Shown here piece by piece: positions 1-5,532 of a stretch of 13,084 nucleotides of DNA. The position numbers and the translations under genes are program-made. The notes beneath the pieces were generated by a model. The model was given only the letters and a program-made list of their open reading frames with translations. It had not been told where the DNA came from and searched no databases. The first letter of the stretch is position 1, and each line of letters opens with the position of its first letter. Location of the stretch: positions 1-13,084 of the forward strand of contig CADFRV010000043.1 of the NCBI GenBank assembly GCA_902836725.1, given 5' to 3'. This DNA comes from Muribaculaceae bacterium. GTDB taxonomy: Bacteria; Bacteroidota; Bacteroidia; Bacteroidales; Muribaculaceae.

Positions 1-37
1 AACAGTGTGTCAAAATTGCGAATTTTGACACACTGTT
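1..37. terminator. Perfect 17-bp hairpin, probable terminator of the minus-strand gene
   Basis: Positions 1-17 (AACAGTGTGTCAAAATT) and 21-37 are exact reverse complements around a 3-nt GCG loop. The hairpin begins 30 bases beyond the stop codon of the secreted-protein gene, which reads toward it. On the plus strand the T-rich run GTTTTGTTT follows. The arms contain an A/T tract on both sides, so it could terminate transcription in either direction. What lies left of position 1 is unknown, so its role toward a neighbour cannot be judged. An alternative reading is a copy of a dispersed palindromic repeat. Confidence 0.7.
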
Positions 38-67
38 TTGTTTATATCCGGATGGCGAGGGTGCGAA

Positions 68-1441
68 TTACTTTATAAGCACCTTGTTTACCTTATTTCC
101 ACGGCGCACCACGTAGATGCCGGGGGTGAGAGAGGTGGCATCCATACGCATACCTTCGAGGTTGTAATATTCGGCTACAGCATCAGCGTCTGCCTCAATG
201 CCGTTGACAGATGCCACTGGCTCGCCCTGGCCATTGAAAGTAACCTTGATAGGCATATCGCCCATCGGGGAATGCCAGATTACATCAATTACCATAGCAA
301 GTTTGCCGGAAGCATCGCATGCTCCGTTAATATCAACAGTGGCATTGATATTACCATCCATAAGCTCCATATTCTCCACTGTACCATTGAATGTAGTCAC
401 ACCTTCGGAGTCTGTGGTCATGCCAACTTCATCTACCTTGATGTCACCGACAGTGCCCAGATCGCCCAAAGTGAGATTGGGAAGCAGGAATGTGCAGGCG
501 GTGTTGTCAGCATTGGGAGTAATCTCGATAGTAGCGTCCACATCCTCTGCTATAGCCGAATTGTTCATCTCAACAGTGAGCTTTCCGGGATATTTCTTGA
601 CATTTCCGGCAACTGGGGTGTCCTCATATACGCATTCCACCTTGTCTACTGTCAGAGAGTTGCCGGCGATGATATTCTGGTCGCTGAAATAGTCGTTGGC
701 AGAGAAGATTACGTTAATCATTTCGGGGGTGGCATCAGACTTATATTCAAGTAGCACCTCTCCCTTGGCCCACTCCGACGTAGTCTCTGTTATGACAAGT
801 TTGCCCACGGCTATCAGCTCTGCGTCATCACTCTTTGTGACCTCTCCCCCCTTGGCAGTCTCCATCCCCAGAATATTGCGGTCGCGATTGACCATGCTGA
901 CGGTTGTGGGAGTACCGAAGTGTATGTCGCCCGGCACTTCAGCCTGAGTGAAAGTACCTTTCCAAAGATATACAATGGCATTCGCCGGCTGGGTGTTCTC
1001 ATTCTCCGCGCTACGCTCGAATTTGTACATGAACGTTACTTTGGCGGGACGGCCGGTGAACTCATGTCCGCCGAATGTGCCGCCATCATTCTCGGTGCCC
1101 AGCATAGAAGTACTCCATGTGGTACCCAAAGTAACATAACCCGGCACAATCTGTGTCGGCATCATCGGGTTGGCAGCATTGAATACCTTGACGGCCGAGG
1201 GAGACTCATATCCTTCCACCTTCTCGCCCACTGTGGTGGCTCCCAGACCACTGAGGCCGGAAACCTGGGAAATAGTCCAGGGAGCCGGAGTAGTACCGGT
1301 TACAGTAGTGCTGTTGGTGCTTGTCCAGGGGATACAGTCGCCCCATGCTTCTTCAAAGCCGTTGTTTGGGATCTGCTGCGCCATTGCATTGATTGCAAGA
1401 CACATAACCGTAGAAAATGTAAAAACTTTCTTCATATTCAT
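68..1441 (-). CDS. Secreted protein with PCMD domain, calycin-like domain and C-terminal sorting-like tail
   Basis: Protein of 457 residues starting MNMKKVFTFS. Residues 1-21 form a signal peptide (positively charged MNMKK, hydrophobic core, AMA followed by QQ). The mature start, QIPNNGFEEAW, is typical of the PCMD (putative carbohydrate metabolism) fold, which I place at roughly 23-275. Residues about 279-404 (KKYPGKLTVEM to IKVTFNGQG) resemble the Bacteroidales calycin-like domain of secreted proteins. The last 50 residues (EYYNLEGMRM, GIYVVRRGNKVNKVLIK) resemble the C-terminal tails used for type IX-type secretion or surface anchoring. It is probably exported; the ligand is unknown and a carbohydrate role is only implied by the domain name. 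A TTG at 1468 extends the frame but lies inside the -7 promoter box, so ATG at 1441 is chosen; ATG at 1435 (MKK) is equally possible. Divergent from folB. Confidence 0.85.
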   Translation of the reverse strand: MNMKKVFTFSTVMCLAINAMAQQIPNNGFEEAWGDCIPWTSTNSTTVTGTTPAPWTISQVSGLSGLGATTVGEKVEGYESPSAVKVFNAANPMMPTQIVPGYVTLGTTWSTSMLGTENDGGTFGGHEFTGRPAKVTFMYKFERSAENENTQPANAIVYLWKGTFTQAEVPGDIHFGTPTTVSMVNRDRNILGMETAKGGEVTKSDDAELIAVGKLVITETTSEWAKGEVLLEYKSDATPEMINVIFSANDYFSDQNIIAGNSLTVDKVECVYEDTPVAGNVKKYPGKLTVEMNNSAIAEDVDATIEITPNADNTACTFLLPNLTLGDLGTVGDIKVDEVGMTTDSEGVTTFNGTVENMELMDGNINATVDINGACDASGKLAMVIDVIWHSPMGDMPIKVTFNGQGEPVASVNGIEADADAVAEYYNLEGMRMDATSLTPGIYVVRRGNKVNKVLIK

Positions 1442-1465
1442 AATTATATAGAATTTTACGGGGTG

Positions 1466-1473
1466 CAAATTTA
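1466..1473 (-). promoter_or_regulatory. Bacteroidota -7 promoter element of the secreted-protein gene
   Basis: On the minus strand this reads TAAATTTG followed by CACCCC, an exact match to TAnnTTTG. It would place the transcript start near 1460, about 20 bases before ATG 1441. I found no TTG at the usual -33 distance, so the upstream element is weak or absent. Confidence 0.55.
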
Positions 1474-1528
1474 CTCAAAAATCGGCAAATAAGTAATTGG
1501 TCGAACAAACATTGAAAAAATCTCACCG

Positions 1529-1553
1529 GTAAATAAAATAATTTTGAACAGTT
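1529..1553 (+). repeat. 25-nt promoter-like repeat, copy 1
   Basis: An AT-rich block identical over 25 bases to 4971-4995. Including four flanking bases, 28 of 29 positions match (1525-1553 versus 4967-4995). It contains TAATTTTG at 1539-1546, which fits the TAnnTTTG -7 consensus in the plus direction. Here it lies about 135 bases upstream of folB and upstream of a second, better promoter, so it could be a distal folB promoter, the start of a short RNA, or a non-promoter repeat. It is not inside any gene. Confidence 0.6.
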
Positions 1554-1608
1554 GCCTGTCACACAATTTTTCAGATTTTACCGGACGAGCAATATTTTGG
1601 AATGATTT

Positions 1609-1637
1609 TTGCAACAGTGGAAAAATTGTTAACTTTG
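1609..1637 (+). promoter_or_regulatory. Promoter of the folB operon (-33 TTG, -7 TAACTTTG)
   Basis: TTG at 1609-1611 within a T-rich run is followed after 18 bases by TAACTTTG at 1630-1637. Both elements and the spacing fit the Bacteroidota housekeeping sigma consensus (TTG, 17-23 bases, TAnnTTTG). The predicted transcript start near 1643 leaves a leader of about 45 bases before the folB ATG. This is the best promoter in the window and could drive the whole downstream gene run. Confidence 0.65.
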
Positions 1638-1686
1638 TAATGTGATACCTCCCCGCAAAACATCCATTACACTGATCTGAAACATA

Positions 1687-2043
1687 ATGAAACTGACAGT
1701 TAAGCTCGATAGAATGAGGATCCGTGCATTTCATGGATTACTCCCGCAGGAAAAAGCAGTGGGAAACATCTTTGAGGTGTCGGTGGACGTATGGTTCAGT
1801 GTGCCTGTTTCCTGTATGACCACGGAAGATATCGGCTCCACGGTAAACTATGCTGAACTTGCCGAAATGGTGAAGCAGCTTATGTCCGTCCCATGCGACC
1901 TTATCGAGACGGTAGCCGTGAAAATCATGCATGCCGTATGCGACAGGTGGAGCTTTATAGAGGGGGGACGGGTCACGGTGACCAAAGTGACTCCTCCCGT
2001 GCCGGTTCAGATGAAAGGCGCCTCTGTGGAAATAGAATGGTAA
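1687..2043 (+). CDS. folB: Dihydroneopterin aldolase
   Basis: Protein of 118 residues, the usual length for FolB. It cleaves 7,8-dihydroneopterin to 6-hydroxymethyl-7,8-dihydropterin and glycolaldehyde in cytoplasmic tetrahydrofolate synthesis. The T-fold signature is clear: RAFHGLLPQEKAVGNIFEV at 13-31, STVNYAEL at 51-58, LIETVA at 72-77 and TKVTPPVP at 99-106. Glu22, Tyr55, Glu74 and Lys100 correspond to the pterin-binding and catalytic residues known from the Staphylococcus aureus enzyme (Glu22, Tyr54, Glu74, Lys100). ATG at 1687 puts all of these in place. It is the first gene after the divergent spacer and leads the plus-strand run. No other folate gene is nearby. Confidence 0.95.
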   Translation: MKLTVKLDRMRIRAFHGLLPQEKAVGNIFEVSVDVWFSVPVSCMTTEDIGSTVNYAELAEMVKQLMSVPCDLIETVAVKIMHAVCDRWSFIEGGRVTVTKVTPPVPVQMKGASVEIEW

Positions 2044-2095
2044 TGCACCTTGTCACCGATTTTTCACTAACAACCGATTAAAACTTTTTATACAT

Positions 2096-2731
2096 ATGGC
2101 AAAAGTAGACGCCAAAGCATGCAAGGAAGAATTTGAGACACTCCTCAGGTCCACCGGCCGTGAGGGTGTGGATGGATTGCTCGAGGATCTGGAATCACAG
2201 GGCTTTTTCGAAGCCCCGGCCTCGGCAGGGCACCATCTCAACGTGGAGGGCGGCCTGGCCCTACATTCGCTCAACGCCTGCAAGGCCGCGCTGGCAGTGT
2301 GGGAGGGGATGAAAGCCGTAGAACCCACACTGGAGACAGAGGTGAGCCGCGACAGCATCATCATCGCCTCGCTGCTGCATGACATATGCAAGACCGACAT
2401 ATACCGCCGCTCGGTAAAAAAGCGCAAAAACGCGCTCGGCCAGTGGGAAGACGCCGAAGGCTACAAGGTGACATACCGCAACTTCCCTATGGGACACGGA
2501 GAAAAATCGGTGATACTCGCGCTCTGCAGCGGAGTGGAACTCAGCGACGCCGAGATGCTCGCCATACGCTGGCATATGGGTGCATGGGGAGTTAACCAGA
2601 ACAGTTTCGAGGATTGCCGCAACTACGACGCGGCCCGCAAACTCTACCCCCTCGTGGCCATAGTGCAGACAGGCGACTCGCTCGCCGCCGCCATCATGGA
2701 ACGCAACGCAGGCGACCTTGACGAACTATAA
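2096..2731 (+). CDS. HD-domain metal-dependent phosphohydrolase
   Basis: Protein of 211 residues, probably cytoplasmic; no signal peptide or membrane segment is seen. The HD fold is recognised from His57 (GLALHSLNA), the His95-Asp96 pair (ASLLHDICKTD), His134 (PMGHGEKS), His160 (IRWHMG) and Asp194 (QTGDSLAAA), in the order expected for an H...HD...H...H...D metal site. It resembles the stand-alone HD hydrolases of Bacteroidota, distantly like the HD part of YhaM-type proteins, but no nuclease or RelA-type domain is attached and the substrate cannot be predicted. The start is ATG at 2096 in the ACATATG context also seen before purE and ispG. It sits 52 bases after folB and 39 before rpoN, so co-transcription is likely. 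Confidence 0.8.
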   Translation: MAKVDAKACKEEFETLLRSTGREGVDGLLEDLESQGFFEAPASAGHHLNVEGGLALHSLNACKAALAVWEGMKAVEPTLETEVSRDSIIIASLLHDICKTDIYRRSVKKRKNALGQWEDAEGYKVTYRNFPMGHGEKSVILALCSGVELSDAEMLAIRWHMGAWGVNQNSFEDCRNYDAARKLYPLVAIVQTGDSLAAAIMERNAGDLDEL

Positions 2732-2770
2732 ACCAGGCTTACAACGCCACATCCAGTCCGCGACATACAC

Positions 2771-4255
2771 ATGAAACAGCAGCTCGGCACCGAATTAAAG
2801 CAGACGCAGAGGCTTACACCCCTGCAGGTGCAGTTTGTGCGCATGCTCGAGATGACGGGGCCGGAAGTGGAAGACGAGGTGCAGCGCGCCCTCGATGAAA
2901 TGCCTGCGCTGGAAGCTGTGGAAGAACATCCCGAAGAGGCTGACACCCATGCCACAGCCACAGAAGACGGCAACGAATTCAACGAGACACCCGACGAGAT
3001 GCAGCGAGCCGATTTCAGATCGGAAGATGATATGCCTGACTATCTGTCAGCGACGGGAAATCCCGTCACAGCCGGTACAAGGCGCCATACGTCAGACCGC
3101 GATTTCCCTTATCCGGAACAGAGTGTAGCCTCCGACGGAGAGGGACTTACAGAACGGCTGATGGCACAGGTGGCCGAACTCGATCTCGATGAAAAAGGCG
3201 CGGAAATCGCGCGTTACATCGTGGGAAGCATCGACTCGAACGGATACATGACCCGGTCGGTGCAGGCGCTGGCCGACGACATGACCATAGAAAGCGGCAT
3301 CGAAGTCTCTGCAGATGAAATAAAACGCATCCGCGAGATGGTGCGCAGCCTCGACCCTCCCGGCGTGGGAGCCGTAGACCTGCGCGACTGCCTGCTGCTG
3401 CAGCTGAAACGCATGCCGCGCACCACCGCCACAGTCACAGCCATAGAGATCGTAAACTCATACTTCGACCTTTTCGCAAAAAAGCACTATTCACGCATCG
3501 CCACCCGTCTGGGCATAGATACCGATGCCGTGGAAGAGGCCGCGGAGATAATAAGGCACCTCGATCCCAAACCGGGAGGAGGGGTGCCGGACGGCCGCAT
3601 GGAACACAGCAGCCGCGGCATAACCCCTGATTTCAGCGTTGAAGCCACCGAGGACGGGCAGCTTACCCTCACCCTGCTCAACCGCGTGCCGGAACTGAGG
3701 GTGGAGGCCACATTCGCCGAGGACGACAGCGTGGGGAAAAGCGTGGGAAGACAGGCCGAGGAGGCACGTGCCTTTCTGAGAGCCAAGCGCGAGGATGCCC
3801 GCAACTTCATCAAGATAGTGAACATGCGCCAGCAGACCCTCTTCAATGTGATGGGCGCAATAGTGAAACTCCAGCACCGTTTCTTCATCACGGAAGACGA
3901 GGAGGACATAAGGCCGATGGTGCTCAAGGATGTGGCCTCCCTCACAGGCTACAACCTCTCGGTGATCTCACGGGCCACACAGGGAAAATATGTGGCCACA
4001 CTGCGCGGAATATATCCCTTGAAGAAGTTTTTCAACGAAAGGATACGCGAGGACGACGAGTCGGTGACCGCAAACCGTGTGATGGCGGTGATAAGATCCG
4101 CCATAGAGCATGAAGACAAAAACAAACCGCTGAGCGACCGCGAGCTGACACTGCTCCTTGAGAAGGAGGGACTGGCAATCGCGCGGCGCACGGTAGCAAA
4201 ATACAGGGAAACGATGGGCTTCCAGGTTGCGCGCCTGCGCAAACAGACCTCCTGA
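2771..4255 (+). CDS. rpoN: RNA polymerase sigma-54 factor
   Basis: Protein of 494 residues, normal for RpoN. Region I is the Gln/Leu-rich activator-interacting segment (QQLGTELKQTQRLTPLQVQFVRMLEM, about 2-28). An acidic region II covers about 50-100, and the core-binding region about 115-330 contains ESIDSNGYMTR-like and SLDPPGVGAVDLRDCLLLQL motifs. The DNA-binding helix-turn-helix is at about 386-425 (KDVASLTGYNLSVISRATQG, GIYPLKKFF). The RpoN box ARRTVAKYRE is complete at 471-480, so recognition of -24/-12 promoters should be intact. Such promoters need an AAA+ enhancer-binding activator; none is encoded here. ATG at 2771 gives a complete region I. It lies within the plus-strand run between the HD hydrolase and the PAP2-like gene. 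Confidence 0.97.
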   Translation: MKQQLGTELKQTQRLTPLQVQFVRMLEMTGPEVEDEVQRALDEMPALEAVEEHPEEADTHATATEDGNEFNETPDEMQRADFRSEDDMPDYLSATGNPVTAGTRRHTSDRDFPYPEQSVASDGEGLTERLMAQVAELDLDEKGAEIARYIVGSIDSNGYMTRSVQALADDMTIESGIEVSADEIKRIREMVRSLDPPGVGAVDLRDCLLLQLKRMPRTTATVTAIEIVNSYFDLFAKKHYSRIATRLGIDTDAVEEAAEIIRHLDPKPGGGVPDGRMEHSSRGITPDFSVEATEDGQLTLTLLNRVPELRVEATFAEDDSVGKSVGRQAEEARAFLRAKREDARNFIKIVNMRQQTLFNVMGAIVKLQHRFFITEDEEDIRPMVLKDVASLTGYNLSVISRATQGKYVATLRGIYPLKKFFNERIREDDESVTANRVMAVIRSAIEHEDKNKPLSDRELTLLLEKEGLAIARRTVAKYRETMGFQVARLRKQTS

Positions 4256-4322
4256 CAGCACGCATCCGGTTCCTCCGACACAGAAAGAACAAGTAAGTCA
4301 TGAACAAAAAAAGACCGATACA

Positions 4323-4967
4323 ATGAAGTTCCTTACCACCATAGCCAGGGTATTGTCAGCCCTCTTCTCCCCGTTGCTGATGGGCACATACGGCATCCTG
4401 CTCGCCATGTTCCTCTCATACCTGTGCTACAGCCCTGAGAAAGCGAAACTGATAGTAATTGCGGTGACTTTCGTGGCCACCTGCATTGTGCCTGTCATAG
4501 GCATCTTCCTTCTCTCGCACCTCGGAGCCGTAAAAGATCCCATGCTCAACGAGCGCGCCGAGCGCGGATGGCCATACTTCATCTGCATACTCTGTTACCT
4601 CGGCACAGGGATATACTACCACATGGTGCATGCGCCCCAGTGGCTCACCATGTTTATGGTCGGGGGTGCCCTCGCGCTTGTGATCCTCACCATTGTGAAC
4701 CGCTGGTGGAAGATCAGCGGACATGCCACCGGCATGGGAGCCCTGTGCGCCATGGTATTCTTCCTGATGAGCAGCGGCAACTCCGTCACGAACCTGCAAT
4801 GGGAATTCGTGACAGCTGTTATCCTCGCCGGGGGCGTGTGCACCTCGCGCCTGATACTCGGGCGCCACACCCTTCTGCAGGTAGGAGCGGGATTTCTCAA
4901 CGGTTTCCTGTGTGTCTTTCTCCCCGCATGGCTGCTGCAGGCCGCCGCCATCCCCTCGTTCCATTGA
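4323..4967 (+). CDS. PAP2-superfamily-like integral membrane protein
   Basis: Protein of 214 residues with about six hydrophobic segments (near 10-35, 43-66, 85-103, 107-125, 136-150 and 162-205). Degenerate acid phosphatase/PAP2 motifs can be traced. K71-X6-R78 (KDPMLNERA) corresponds to KX6RP, SGH at 132-134 to PSGH, and R176-X5-H182 (SRLILGRHTLLQ) to SRX5HX3D, where the final Asp is Gln186. PAP2 members dephosphorylate lipid phosphates such as undecaprenyl or phosphatidylglycerol phosphate at the membrane. Because the last motif is altered, activity is uncertain and an inactive or divergent family is possible. The frame extends upstream to a TTG inside rpoN, but the membrane protein properly starts at MKFLTT (ATG 4323). 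That ATG overlaps the stop of an 8-codon frame, described under findings. Confidence 0.75.
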   Translation: MKFLTTIARVLSALFSPLLMGTYGILLAMFLSYLCYSPEKAKLIVIAVTFVATCIVPVIGIFLLSHLGAVKDPMLNERAERGWPYFICILCYLGTGIYYHMVHAPQWLTMFMVGGALALVILTIVNRWWKISGHATGMGALCAMVFFLMSSGNSVTNLQWEFVTAVILAGGVCTSRLILGRHTLLQVGAGFLNGFLCVFLPAWLLQAAAIPSFH

Positions 4968-4970
4968 CCA

Positions 4971-4995
4971 GTAAATAAAATAATTTTGAACAGTT
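4971..4995 (+). repeat. 25-nt promoter-like repeat, copy 2, at the purE start
   Basis: Identical over 25 bases to 1529-1553. It fills most of the 32-base gap between the PAP2-like gene and purE and ends 4 bases before the purE ATG. Its AT-rich composition stands out from the GC-rich genes on both sides. Confidence 0.7.
4981..4988 (+). promoter_or_regulatory. purE: Probable internal promoter -7 box for purE
   Basis: TAATTTTG matches TAnnTTTG exactly and lies inside the 25-nt repeat. The only nearby TTG (4964-4966) is 14 bases upstream of the box, shorter than the usual 17-23. If used, transcription would start only about 6 bases before ATG 5000, giving an almost leaderless purE message. Confidence 0.45.
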
Positions 4996-4999
4996 ACAT

Positions 5000-5506
5000 A
5001 TGAACCCATCCGTTAGCATTATAATGGGAAGCACCTCAGACCTTCCCGTAATGAAAAAAGCCGCCGACTACCTCGACGGCATGCAGATACCGTTCGAGAT
5101 GCTGGCACTGTCAGCCCACCGCACCCCCGAAGAGGTGGCGGATTTCGCAAAAAACGCTGCCGCCCGCGGCGTGAAGGTAATCATCGCCGGAGCCGGCATG
5201 TCTGCCGCCCTCCCCGGAGTCATCGCCGCCATCACCCCGCTCCCTGTGATCGGTGTGCCCCTGAGCGCCACCCTGCAGGGTGAGGACGCCCTCCTTTCCG
5301 TAGCACAGATGCCCCCGGGCATCCCTGTGGCCGCTACCGGCATCGACGGCGCCATGAATGCGGCCGTGCTCGCCACACGCATCATTGCGCTCACCGACAA
5401 GGATGTGGCAGACAGATACAATACCTGGCGCGACGGTCTCGGCAAAAAGATCGTAAAGGCCAACCAGGATCTCAAGGAAATCAAATACGACTTCAAGGTA
5501 AACTGA
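5000..5506 (+). CDS. purE: N5-carboxyaminoimidazole ribonucleotide mutase (class I PurE)
   Basis: Protein of 168 residues, the usual length. It interconverts N5-CAIR and CAIR in cytoplasmic de novo purine synthesis and normally works with PurK. The class I signature is complete: IIMGSTSDLPVMKKAADYL at 7-25, LSAHRTPEEV at 37-46 with the catalytic His40, then IIAGAGMSAALPGVIAA and QMPPGIPVAATGIDGAMNAA. The loop usually written GAAHLPG in proteobacterial PurE is MSAALPG here; from memory, Bacteroides PurE has a similar His-less loop, so I read this as lineage-typical rather than damage. ATG 5000 starts directly at the first beta-strand. It is followed 26 bases later by ispG. No purK is present. 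Confidence 0.96.
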   Translation: MNPSVSIIMGSTSDLPVMKKAADYLDGMQIPFEMLALSAHRTPEEVADFAKNAAARGVKVIIAGAGMSAALPGVIAAITPLPVIGVPLSATLQGEDALLSVAQMPPGIPVAATGIDGAMNAAVLATRIIALTDKDVADRYNTWRDGLGKKIVKANQDLKEIKYDFKVN

Positions 5507-5532
5507 CCGGCATCATTTCAGGGAGACCACAT

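Noticed and set aside
38..754. Plus-strand open frame of 238 codons opposite the secreted-protein gene
   Set aside because: The minus-strand frame has a signal peptide, known domains and a promoter. The plus-strand frame starts at the edge of the hairpin and matches nothing I know.
4416..5009. Minus-strand open frame of 197 codons opposite the PAP2-like gene
   Set aside because: The plus-strand frame has coherent membrane segments and family motifs, while this one has none.
5167..5220. Loss of the GAAHLPG histidine in PurE as a sign of inactivation
   Set aside because: The catalytic SAHR histidine (His40) is intact, and Bacteroidota PurE proteins as I recall them share the AALPG-type loop, so this is probably normal variation.
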